A stretch of DNA of 64,000 bases from Flagellimonas aurea (GTDB lineage Bacteria > Bacteroidota > Bacteroidia > Flavobacteriales > Flavobacteriaceae), in contig NZ_JAFLNL010000008.1 of NCBI RefSeq assembly GCF_017313785.1, forward strand, positions 172,429 through 236,428, in the 5' to 3' direction. This document shows, piece by piece, positions 36,226 through 44,686 of this stretch. The number at the start of each line of letters is the position of its first letter. Position 1 is the stretch's first letter. The translations under genes were made by a program, and so were the position numbers. The notes beneath the pieces are model-generated. The model did no database searches, was not told the DNA's origin, and saw nothing but the letters and a program-made list of their open reading frames with translations.

Positions 36226-39200
36226 GTGGTTGGTAATAAAAAAAACAAATCTTTGCTAGCAGCGATTATTTCGCTCATCAGTATTTATACCTATAGCCAA
36301 ACATATTTAGAGAATTTTGAGGAAATTGGAGGGTTTGCTACCATCGGAAACACCTCATATTTCATGGCAAGAAACTTAACGGAGGGGTGGGCACTTTGGA
36401 AAACCAATGGAACTCGAAAGGGAACACAGCTGATAAAAGGTTTACTTGATGGATCCTCCCCCCCTGGAAATCTCTTCATATTCAAAAATGAACTTTATTT
36501 TGCAAGCAATACGCCGGGTAAGGGTATTGAACTATGGAAATCTGATGGAACTGAAAATGGAACATCTCTTTTAAAAGACCTTAATACGGATGGGGATAAT
36601 TCCAGTTCTAGACCATCAAACTTTACCATTTACGGCGATATGCTTTATTTCACGGCTTCCAATCAATATATAAGTGGGCCTCCAAAGCTGCATAGAACAG
36701 ATGGTACTACCGAGGGCACAGTACTTGTGGAAGACATTATAGATGCCGGAGATATTATTTATTCCAGTGGCAATCTCGTAGTAGCCAATAATAAGCTTTA
36801 TTTTACCAATAATGGCAAATTGTATGAAACTGATGGAACAACGGAAGGCACAAAAAGTATGGTCATCGATGGCCTGGAGAACATGGGAAGATTTAAATCT
36901 TTTACTTCAGGACTCTATTTCATTACCTATAGCCATAACAATACTTACATTAGATTATATCGATTAACCGATTTGGATAACTATACTATGCTAAAGGAAT
37001 TCTCCATTGAATCGTATAGTGGGTTAAAATTGTATGGGTTGATCGAAGTCGGCGAAAAAGTATTTTTCTCCTTAGGATCAGGTAATGCATACAATAATAT
37101 TAGAGATGCGTTATGGGTTACAGATGGCACAAGCCATGGAACCAAAGAAATATTAAACTTCCAAGACCCCTATTTATTTGGCTCCGGCAATTTCAATGGT
37201 TTTGTGGAACATAATGGAAATCTTTTTTTTAGTACTGGAGCGTTCAACAATCATTTACTCTGGACTTCTGACGGCACCGTTCAAGGAACAAAACAGGCTA
37301 ATACTGCTATAAATGTCAACCCTTATGCAGATATGCTGGTATGGAACAATAAAATATATTATGTAAACGGTAGTGCTGGGGTAGGCTCTTATGATGTCAA
37401 CTCCAATTCGGTCGAGAACTATTCCCCGCTGAGGGCAACCCGAAAAACCTCCGGTGACAAGTATTTTTTAAAGTCGGATGGCAGATTTGTCTACTTTGCA
37501 GTTTTGAACGACAAAGTACAGTATCAAAGCTCCGTGGACCTGTACCATGCAGGTCCAAATCCGTTTATGCAAATCAAGTCTGGATATTCCATTGTTGACA
37601 ATGGCGAAGAAATTGGCTTTGACACGAAAGTGGATAGCTTGGCCATTAAACGGATATCAATTCAAAACATGGGAAAGGCCCCGCTTAATTTTTCCAAAAT
37701 ACAGGTAAGCGGCGAAGGCTTCTATATCAATGGTGATGTCGGTGAAACCTCCTTGCCACAACAACTCGCACCTCTTCAAACAGGGACTTTTGAAGTAGGT
37801 TTTTTGCCCAACACGACCGATGTCCACTCTGGATATCTGATCATTAGAGGTGATGATACATCCCAACCTGAATTCCGTCTACAACTAAAAGGCCTAGTAT
37901 CGGCACATCCTGCAGAGAGTGTGGACAAAACCTTCCCTACGCAAAAAGAAATAGAATGGGACAGAAGTGTAGCTGAAGTTCAGATAGACAATTACTCCAT
38001 TTTGGAAAATGCCGTAATCGGCTCTCTCATTGGCACTTTTTCAACAGATGTTGGTGACGACGAGACCTTCAATTATTCATTGATTGAAGGAATAGGAGAC
38101 GAAGACAATATGGTCTTTTCTATTTCTAACAATCAATTGTTTGTCGGTGACGGGTTCAACGATGATTTCAAAAATTCATATACCATTCGGGTCCAAGCAA
38201 CCGGAGCTAAAGGAACAGTGCTGGAGGAAAACATAATTTTGGGCATTATTGATGAAAGTGAAGAAATAGAGCTGGGGGATTGCGAAAAAATAGGGATTCC
38301 ACTTACCAGTGACCTGTATGACGTGGAATTCCTGAACGATACCGATGCCATAGCGGTGGGCGCCAACGGAGTGATCTTGAAAACCTTTGATAAAGGAGCC
38401 ACATGGCAACACATGCATGTAATAGAACAGACAAACCTAGTGGGTGGTTTGTACACATACCCCTCCAATTTGTATGAGATACAGTTTGTAAACGAAACCA
38501 CCGGATTTATAGCAGGTTCATCAGTACTGTTGCGAACAGATGATGCAGGTTTGAATTGGAAACCATTGGATTTTGATCAGCTCGGCAGTTTAACAACATA
38601 CAATGGTAGGTTTATGGCGGTTTCCCCAGAGGTATTGTTCATTTACATGGAGCGTTATATCTTCAAAAGTAATGACGGGGGACAATCTTGGTCAGAAACC
38701 TCATATAGAGGAGGATTTGGAGATCCCAGGGCCATTTACTTCCCTAATGATGAGCTCGGTTTTGCCAGCAACAACTCTCAGACCTACTTTATTTCCAATG
38801 ACGGCGGGGAAACCTGGACAAACTACGTACTTGACCTTGAAGAATTGGCGTATGATGAGGATATAACCACTTTCACTTTCAGAGATGACAATGTTGGCTT
38901 TGCTGCAACAAACAAAGGCAAAGTTTTAAAAACAGAAGACCAAGGACAAAGTTGGGTGGTCATCAACGCTGAAAATAGATCCGGAATCAAAGAAATTCAC
39001 TTTGTAGATGAATCCATAGGATATATGATAGGAGGAAGTATATATGAAACAAATGATGGAGGACTCACTTGGTCGTCCGTTTATTTGAATGTTCATGCAA
39101 GTATACAATCTTTGGACATTAATCAGTTAGGAGATCGAATAGCGGTCGGAACAGGATCCTATGAAAATGGCCGCGCTATTTTTGCTTCTCCCAGTGGAAC

Positions 39201-41256
39201 AGAATGGAGCCCTGTAAGCACTTTGCTAGGGGGCGGTAGGGTTCGGGATGTGATTTTTGATGGGGATAATGCTTACTTTTTTTCCGAATATCAATCTAGA
39301 AAATCGAACGACGGTGGAGTGACTTGGATAGAAATGACCACACCCATTGATGAAAAAGTTTATCAAGCTGAAAAGATAGGGGAAAACTTAGTTATCAGAA
39401 CCTATAATGGTGAGGCTTATAGAAGCCCTGATGGTGGAGACACCTGGATACCGATAATGGCCCAAGATTCTTATGGGGCATTGGATGTACTAGATAATAC
39501 TATTTTGTTCTCCAAAAACTTGGAAGGTCGGATTACCAAGTCCCTTGATTTTGGAGAAACATGGACACCGCTTGCAGATACGGCCCTTGACCATGTAAGG
39601 GTACTTGAGTTTCCTAGCGAATCCATTGGGTTTGCCGGAAAATCCAATGGTGTCTCCCGTACAGAGGATGGTGGGGCTACTTGGGAAGAGCTAATAGTTG
39701 ACCCTGATCAAGAGCCCTTTGTATATGGGATCACCTTCGCCAACGACCTAATTGGAATAGTGTCGACAGGCAATGGGTTTTACAAGACCATTGATGGTGG
39801 TGATTCATGGGAGTTTTTAAATTTATATACTGGTTACACTAGTGAAATTATCGCATTGAATGAACTGGAATGGTATATAGGTGCCAATAATGGTATCTAT
39901 TCTACCATAGATGGGGGAATTCATTGGAAAAAAGTATTTAACAGCAATGGTGATATATTGGACATGGATTATGTAAATGGCACCATTTACATCTCTGTCA
40001 ATGGCGGAGGTGTTCATAAAATTGAAGATGACCTGCAACCAATCAATGCTGGATATATAAAGGGAGACAAATCGGTAAGAGTCGAGGATGAGGAAATATA
40101 TTCCATTTTAAAACACAGTGATGTGCGCTATGAATGGCATGTTGAAGGGAATAACAAACTAATTTCTGAAGACAACTTGGCAAAAATAACCTGGAGCGAA
40201 CCTGGCACATATACCGTAAGCACAGTGCCTTACAGTAGCTGTAACACCGGTGTGTCTTCAGAAATCATAGTTACCGTTTTGGAACGACCAAGCCCGCCTG
40301 AAATCTTTGGCTTGGAAAAAGTGGTCGAAAACAGTAATGGACATGTTTATACCACTCCATTGGAAGACCAAGTAAGTTATATCTGGTCGGTTTCTGGGCA
40401 AAGATCTTATGAAACAAATGGAAATGAACTTATTGTTGACTGGGGAGGTATGGGTTTCGGAGAAATAGGCCTTATAAGGACCGACCTCTTGACTGGCCTT
40501 CGCTCCTTTAATAGGCTTTCCGTTGAGATTAAACCCAATGATCCCTTTATGATACTTCAATCCAATACCACTTGTAGAGGGACATCGAATGGAAGTCTGC
40601 ACATAATGGCCCGTATACCCGAGAATGCCTATTCCGCAAAATTAACAGGCAGTTCAATTTCCACAAGCTCCGACTTCAAAGGTGAATTACTTCTTGAAAA
40701 CTTATCTGCAGGAATGTATGATATTTGTCTTCAAGACCATGGCACAAACAAGGAATACTGCTATCAATTCACCATTTCAGAACCCGAACCTTTTGAAGTG
40801 ACTTCTATAATTTCTTCTTCCTCTTCAAAACAAGTTGATCTTCAATTTAAGGGAGGGGCTGCACCTTATATTGTTTCAATAAATGGGAGAAAGATAATGG
40901 AAACCAGCCAAGAAAGCGTTCAAATTACCGCTGATAATGGTGATGTATTGGAGGTAAATTCAGCTGGAGATTGTGAGTTTTCATATTCAAAGCTGATCTA
41001 TTTCCAGAAAGGCATAACTGTAATCCCCAATCCTGTGGTAAATTCATTTACCGCTTCGCTTTCAAATGAGAAGTTCTCAAATCATCAAGAGGTTCCTTTA
41101 AGGATTTTCAATTCATCAGGACAGATGGTTTTATCCATGAATGTTACCATTTCCAATCAAACTCTAACTTGTGAGGTATCCACCTTAAATTCTGGAATAT
41201 ACATCGTCCAATTAGGTGACAATCAAAAAACCTCCTTTAAAGTTATAAAAAAATGA
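36226..41256 (+). CDS. Giant T9SS-secreted protein with ELWxxDGTxxGT and YCF48-like repeats
   Basis: 1676 residues beginning with GTG (the frame has no ATG before the signal peptide LLAAIISLISIYTYSQT). Layout: ELWxxDGTxxGT-type repeats (about 40-420: LWKTNGTRKGTQL, ELWKSDGTENGTSL, LWTSDGTVQGTK), an ASPM-SPD-2-Hydin-like unit (about 470-560), a cadherin-like unit (about 570-680), a long run of YCF48/BNR-type propeller blades (about 700-1330: SNDGGETWT, KTIDGGDSWEFL), PKD-like and SprB-like modules (about 1340-1590) and a Por-type sorting tail (VIPNPVVNSFTASL to SGIYIVQLGDNQ, ending FKVIKK). It overlaps the lipoprotein gene behind it by 4 bases. It is likely a cell-surface adhesin or scaffold. 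Confidence 0.88.
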   Translation: MVGNKKNKSLLAAIISLISIYTYSQTYLENFEEIGGFATIGNTSYFMARNLTEGWALWKTNGTRKGTQLIKGLLDGSSPPGNLFIFKNELYFASNTPGKGIELWKSDGTENGTSLLKDLNTDGDNSSSRPSNFTIYGDMLYFTASNQYISGPPKLHRTDGTTEGTVLVEDIIDAGDIIYSSGNLVVANNKLYFTNNGKLYETDGTTEGTKSMVIDGLENMGRFKSFTSGLYFITYSHNNTYIRLYRLTDLDNYTMLKEFSIESYSGLKLYGLIEVGEKVFFSLGSGNAYNNIRDALWVTDGTSHGTKEILNFQDPYLFGSGNFNGFVEHNGNLFFSTGAFNNHLLWTSDGTVQGTKQANTAINVNPYADMLVWNNKIYYVNGSAGVGSYDVNSNSVENYSPLRATRKTSGDKYFLKSDGRFVYFAVLNDKVQYQSSVDLYHAGPNPFMQIKSGYSIVDNGEEIGFDTKVDSLAIKRISIQNMGKAPLNFSKIQVSGEGFYINGDVGETSLPQQLAPLQTGTFEVGFLPNTTDVHSGYLIIRGDDTSQPEFRLQLKGLVSAHPAESVDKTFPTQKEIEWDRSVAEVQIDNYSILENAVIGSLIGTFSTDVGDDETFNYSLIEGIGDEDNMVFSISNNQLFVGDGFNDDFKNSYTIRVQATGAKGTVLEENIILGIIDESEEIELGDCEKIGIPLTSDLYDVEFLNDTDAIAVGANGVILKTFDKGATWQHMHVIEQTNLVGGLYTYPSNLYEIQFVNETTGFIAGSSVLLRTDDAGLNWKPLDFDQLGSLTTYNGRFMAVSPEVLFIYMERYIFKSNDGGQSWSETSYRGGFGDPRAIYFPNDELGFASNNSQTYFISNDGGETWTNYVLDLEELAYDEDITTFTFRDDNVGFAATNKGKVLKTEDQGQSWVVINAENRSGIKEIHFVDESIGYMIGGSIYETNDGGLTWSSVYLNVHASIQSLDINQLGDRIAVGTGSYENGRAIFASPSGTEWSPVSTLLGGGRVRDVIFDGDNAYFFSEYQSRKSNDGGVTWIEMTTPIDEKVYQAEKIGENLVIRTYNGEAYRSPDGGDTWIPIMAQDSYGALDVLDNTILFSKNLEGRITKSLDFGETWTPLADTALDHVRVLEFPSESIGFAGKSNGVSRTEDGGATWEELIVDPDQEPFVYGITFANDLIGIVSTGNGFYKTIDGGDSWEFLNLYTGYTSEIIALNELEWYIGANNGIYSTIDGGIHWKKVFNSNGDILDMDYVNGTIYISVNGGGVHKIEDDLQPINAGYIKGDKSVRVEDEEIYSILKHSDVRYEWHVEGNNKLISEDNLAKITWSEPGTYTVSTVPYSSCNTGVSSEIIVTVLERPSPPEIFGLEKVVENSNGHVYTTPLEDQVSYIWSVSGQRSYETNGNELIVDWGGMGFGEIGLIRTDLLTGLRSFNRLSVEIKPNDPFMILQSNTTCRGTSNGSLHIMARIPENAYSAKLTGSSISTSSDFKGELLLENLSAGMYDICLQDHGTNKEYCYQFTISEPEPFEVTSIISSSSSKQVDLQFKGGAAPYIVSINGRKIMETSQESVQITADNGDVLEVNSAGDCEFSYSKLIYFQKGITVIPNPVVNSFTASLSNEKFSNHQEVPLRIFNSSGQMVLSMNVTISNQTLTCEVSTLNSGIYIVQLGDNQKTSFKVIKK

Positions 41257-41966
41257 AACAGTCATTATATATGCTTTTCTGTCTTTTGATTTTAAGCTGT
41301 TCCAAAGGCGGAAGCGGAGAAGGAGAACCTCAACCAGATTCTTCTCCGGATGGTCCCAACTCAGAAAACAACCCTCCTGAGGTACCTTTGCTCATTTTTC
41401 CCAATGAGGATGAACTTTGTATTGATCCAGAATTGAAATTTGAGTGGACAGACTCTGATGACCCTGATAAGGATACGGTTACTTACCGATTACAAATATC
41501 TACCAATCGATCTTTCACAGAAATTATAGAAAATGGGGTTGTCACTGAAACTAATATAACACTTACAATGGAAGTTGGTCAGGATTACTATTGGCGTGTA
41601 CAGGCCATTGATTCTAAAAATTCTCAAAGCGAGTATAGTAAAGTACGGGCATTCTATGTTAAAGGTGATCCAATAAGTAATCATATTCCATACATTCCTT
41701 CCTTGATTTCACCTCTTATAGGGTCGAAAGTCACATCAGCTTCGGTGGTTTTGGAATGGCAAGGGTCTGATATCGATAACGACCCTCTATCTTATGATGT
41801 TTATTTTGGAAACTCTGAAAAGCCAGAACTCTATCAATCTGGGGTTAAACAAAATTCTATAGAGGTAAGTGTTTCCCCAAATCAATCATATTATTGGAAA
41901 ATTAATGTAAAAGACAGGTATTCTACAAGTAATGGGGAGACATGGTCTTTTACCACCATCGAATAA
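41253..41966 (+). CDS. Surface lipoprotein with two fibronectin-like domains
   Basis: 237 residues, Cys16 in the lipobox LILSCSKGG. Two Ig/fibronectin-like units follow (about 40-135 and 140-237: SLISPLIGSKV, EWQGSDIDNDPLSYDVYFG, YYWKINVKDRY). The second unit is clearly related to residues 135-235 of the lipoprotein at 34330 (EWEGSDIDDDNLTYDIYIG), so the two lipoproteins descend from a common ancestor. Its ATG overlaps the stop of the giant T9SS gene. No terminator is obvious behind it. Confidence 0.82.
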   Translation: MKQSLYMLFCLLILSCSKGGSGEGEPQPDSSPDGPNSENNPPEVPLLIFPNEDELCIDPELKFEWTDSDDPDKDTVTYRLQISTNRSFTEIIENGVVTETNITLTMEVGQDYYWRVQAIDSKNSQSEYSKVRAFYVKGDPISNHIPYIPSLISPLIGSKVTSASVVLEWQGSDIDNDPLSYDVYFGNSEKPELYQSGVKQNSIEVSVSPNQSYYWKINVKDRYSTSNGETWSFTTIE

Positions 41967-42599
41967 CTTATTGTAATTTCAAATTATATCCAACCGGATT
42001 TGAGAAATAACTTGATGTAAATAATGCCAGATATATGGTCAAATTGAACCAACCCGATAAAGTTCTCTATGAGAGAAACCTTAAGGCTTGCAGACTTACT
42101 GATATAGAGCCTAACATGATAACCAAGGTCATATATTCGGAATTGAAATAAAAATTAAAACCAGTACTGAGGCAACTATTTTTAGAGATTTTTTTAAAAG
42201 CTCAATAACAATAAAACTCCTGTCAATATTCTAATCTAGAACTGAAAATTTTAGTGTAAACACAGATTTAGCAGTTTTGAAAAAACTTTTGAATGACAAA
42301 AACAAAAAGTTTTATTTCAAATGGCAATCGGAAAACAGACTCATCATAGGTCTAAATTTCTAGGTCGGGTCCAATTTGGTCTTTGACACTAACTACCCAA
42401 GTACTCAAAGTGATATTATTTATTGCGGGATTTATTCGAAATAAAAGATTCAAAGACAGAAATCGTTTTAAAAAATAAAAGGAAGTCGTTTCTTATTTTC
42501 CTTGTGATTGCGTTATTCTTATTTGCTGTTGCAATTTTTGGATTACTGAATTTTTGGACTTACTACATTTGACTGGACATTTAGAAAAATGGTCCTATA
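41967..42599. other. Intergenic debris with short decayed frames
   Basis: This AT-rich stretch has no full gene but keeps protein-like fragments on the plus strand. One is a 38-codon frame (42035-42151, starting MVKLNQPDKVLYERN). A second is a frame ending about 42362 (NKKFYFKWQSENRLIIGLNF). A third is a membrane-helix fragment (42423-42572). They look like broken gene remains near an element insertion site. None can be assigned to a family. Confidence 0.35.
42423..42572 (+). pseudogene. Remnant encoding one membrane helix
   Basis: A frame open from 42414 to a TGA at 42572, with no ATG (a TTG lies at 42423), encodes a charged stretch (EIKDSKTEIVLKNKRK) and then a strong membrane helix (SFLIFLVIALFLFAVAIFG). 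The composition is protein-like, but the reading frame lacks a normal start and the downstream part is lost. It is probably the N-terminus of a broken membrane protein gene. A tiny functional protein cannot be excluded. Confidence 0.3.
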
Positions 42600-43013
42600 T
42601 TGACTCAAGGTCATTTTGTTGAAGTTATGGGCCCCACTTCCATATTCAAATAGTTCAGTTAAACTCACCTCGCTTTTCGTTTTTCCCGAAATACTTCGGC
42701 TTAAACACCTGCAAAGTTATATGTTGGGTCTTAGACCGTAGTTCCCGATAACATTGGAAAAGTTCAGTTTCATTTTCCATTAGAAAGGTATTGATTTCCC
42801 GTGCTTCCTTCATGCGCCCCAGAACCCTCGACCCCTTTCGGTCCCAGTTTTCCTTCGGGATGCTATACTTCAAGCTCATGTTAACTCGTTGTGAGTCAAT
42901 AGTGATACGAGCATATATCTTATAGGAACCGTCATTTCGACAGACAGTGCTTATCTAAAACTAATTGAAAATGTAGACCGGGTTCTCATAGGTTTAGTGT
43001 CAAACTGAACGAA
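42600..43013 (-). pseudogene. Truncated tyrosine recombinase (older element remnant)
   Basis: A decayed copy of the 5' third of the integrase gene at 48763-50028. The intact part of its frame (42655-42879) reads MSLKYSIPKENWDRKGSRVL, against MSLKYTIPIESWDRKGSRVL in the full gene. DNA similarity continues upstream to about 43013, with frame-disrupting changes, and downstream to about 42600 (GACTCAAGGTC against GGCTCAGGGTC). The catalytic domain is missing. It is the relic of an earlier insertion beside the same tRNA gene. Confidence 0.75.
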
Positions 43014-43099
43014 AATTACCTGCGAAAGTCAAACACTAAACTATTGTAATTCATATACTTATTCGTTTGTTCAGTTAACACTTTTGATAAAAATATTTA

Positions 43100-43118
43100 C
43101 TAGCCGAATTACAAACCA
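43100..43118 (+). repeat. Arm-type repeat copy in older element remnant
   Basis: CTAGCCGAATTACAAACCA. Closely related 19-base copies occur at 43296-43314 and 50139-50157 in the same orientation, near the two ends of the present element. It is likely an integrase or accessory-factor binding site. Confidence 0.45.
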
Positions 43119-43167
43119 GAACATATTAAATCAAACCAATTCAAATGAATAATGCCTTAAAACGTCA

Positions 43168-43202
43168 AAACCTCGCAAATCAATAGGATATGCAAGGTTT
43201 TG
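43168..43202 (-). terminator. Terminator-like hairpin, decayed copy of the one beside tRNA-Val
   Basis: AAAACCT...AGGTTTT arms with one mismatch, similar in sequence to the hairpin at 50202-50236. It is part of the older element's right end. Confidence 0.45.
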
Positions 43203-43219
43203 TACTTGTTTGATCTTAT

Positions 43220-43242
43220 GTGGGCGCTGAGGGATTCGAACC
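43220..43242. repeat. Left attachment site (attL core) of the integrated element
   Basis: 23 bases identical to 50258-50280, the 3' end of tRNA-Val plus one flanking base, in direct orientation (begins GTGGGCGCTGAGG, ends TTCGAACC). After this core the sequence diverges from the tRNA, so it is the short duplicated 3' end left by integration. Confidence 0.8.
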
Positions 43243-43295
43243 TAATTCGCCAACCCTTATGTTTATTACGTTTTTCCTTGCCTATGCTTTTGCTG

Positions 43296-43314
43296 CTAAC
43301 CGAATTACAGACCA
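43296..43314 (+). repeat. Arm-type repeat, left end of element
   Basis: CTAACCGAATTACAGACCA, 54 bases inside the left core. It matches the right-end copy at 50139-50157 at 17 of 19 positions and is a candidate arm-binding site for the integrase. Confidence 0.45.
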
Positions 43315-43567
43315 CTTTTGGTAACCTTACTTCGTAGATGTCAAATCTAACTATAAAATATTAAACAAACATATACACCAACTAAACACTAAAATGAGTC
43401 GGGATGACTGAATCATCGACGAAATCTTATATTGCCGAAAATCATAGTTTTACCCTGTAACCTTGAAGGAGTTCCCGTTAAAAACACGGAAAGCAAAAAA
43501 CAACTTTTGAACACAAATTTTATGTATATATGATAACCTAAACATACAAAAATTCTGTTTGAAAAAA

Positions 43568-43587
43568 TTTTTAGGGAAGGCTACAAA
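43568..43587 (+). repeat. 20-base inverted repeat, left arm (cargo boundary)
   Basis: TTTTTAGGGAAGGCTACAAA. Its exact reverse complement is at 46649-46668. The two arms enclose the lipoprotein and protease genes, roughly 3.1 kb. Confidence 0.7.
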
Positions 43588-44039
43588 AAGGGTGAGGCTA
43601 AATTTTAACAAAGATTAGCTCACACAAAAAGATTGATGATAAAAACTGATAAAACTAAATCATATTGATCAGTTAAACGATTTAAGTATCAATATGAAAA
43701 ATAAAGAACCAAAACTATTGTATTATTTCTAAGTAAGATATATATTTTAAATATGTAGGTTTTTAATTATTAATTTTTTTGTGTAAATTCAAATGTTTCA
43801 ATTCTAATATTCTTTTTTAATGTAAGATATTCTAGATTAAGAGCTTGCTCAAAAGAAGATGATATTTGCTGCAAAAATTAGCATTTTAAAAGATATTACA
43901 AGGAAACTAACTGTATGAAACGGAGATGAAATTGTGGATATATCAAACCGTATTATCAAACATTTTAATACATGGAACGTGCTAATATAGAAGACGGATA
44001 CTGTAAATTACGCAAGTGAAAGACTTTACAGAAGTCGAT

Positions 44040-44085
44040 TAAACGCTATCTAGTTTTACAGATAAACGCTATCTAGTTTTACAGA
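44040..44085 (+). repeat. 23-base tandem duplication
   Basis: Two perfect, adjacent copies of a 23-base unit (begins TAAACGCTATC, ends TTTACAGA), with a further partial TTTACAGAAG match just before them (about 44027). It lies 165 bases upstream of the lipoprotein gene; its role is unknown. Confidence 0.8.
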
Positions 44086-44249
44086 AGAACCAATTAAATA
44101 TAAGCCCTCAAATAATACTCAATAAAGTCAGTCTCAAAACTGCAATTTAGATTCAATACGCAACTAATTAGATTTTTTTACATCCTTTCTAAGGATCTAA
44201 ACAACTAATTTTATGAAAGTTAGTATTTAATTAATTTAATATTAATGCT

Positions 44250-44660
44250 ATGAAAAACAACATTATAATTATAATCATCCTAATTCCCCTTTTATTATTC
44301 GCTGCCTGTTCCAATGGACAAGAAAACAATGATCCTCTGTCAAGTTTAGAGTCATTGTGCATTGAATCTGCAATGGAAACAGAATTAACGGAAGGTGTTC
44401 CGGCGATAGTAAAAGTTGTAGAAGAGGGACAGCCATTTTTTAATGGTAATAAAAAGTATTATGAAGTTGACATAGAAACTAATATCCCTGAACTCTTCGA
44501 GCTGTATAAAGAAAAAATAATACGAGTTTTTCCAACAAGAAAAATGAATTCGGATGTTGGTGAAGAAGTTTTTATCAAAGGAAAAATATTCTCATGTCTT
44601 TCTGGAAATCATGGCCTATTGACCAATGATTTCAAAGGTTTTACTCTTATAAGTGATTAA
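44250..44660 (+). CDS. Small lipoprotein of unknown function, element cargo
   Basis: 136 residues. The signal has a very hydrophobic core (IIIIIILIPLLLF) and a lipobox ending at Cys20 (LFAACSNGQ). The mature part is mixed alpha/beta (AIVKVVEEGQPFFNGNKKYY, EEVFIKGKIFSCLSG). I do not recognise the family. It is followed 26 bases later by the secreted protease gene, so the two are probably one transcript. An inhibitor or chaperone role toward the protease is possible but unsupported. Confidence 0.65.
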   Translation: MKNNIIIIIILIPLLLFAACSNGQENNDPLSSLESLCIESAMETELTEGVPAIVKVVEEGQPFFNGNKKYYEVDIETNIPELFELYKEKIIRVFPTRKMNSDVGEEVFIKGKIFSCLSGNHGLLTNDFKGFTLISD

Positions 44661-44686
44661 ACCAATTCTTCAAAAAACCAAACATT

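Larger units (their letters stand above)
43315..44249. other. AT-rich non-coding left part of the element
   Basis: No convincing gene on either strand. It holds one arm of a 20-base inverted repeat (43568-43587), a 23-base tandem duplication (44040-44085) and the presumed promoter region of the lipoprotein gene at 44250. Base composition is more AT-rich than the flanking chromosome. Confidence 0.5.

Noticed and set aside
42655..42879. 74-codon frame as an independent gene
   Set aside because: It is the preserved part of a truncated integrase, with matching sequence to 49700-49920 and decayed flanks.
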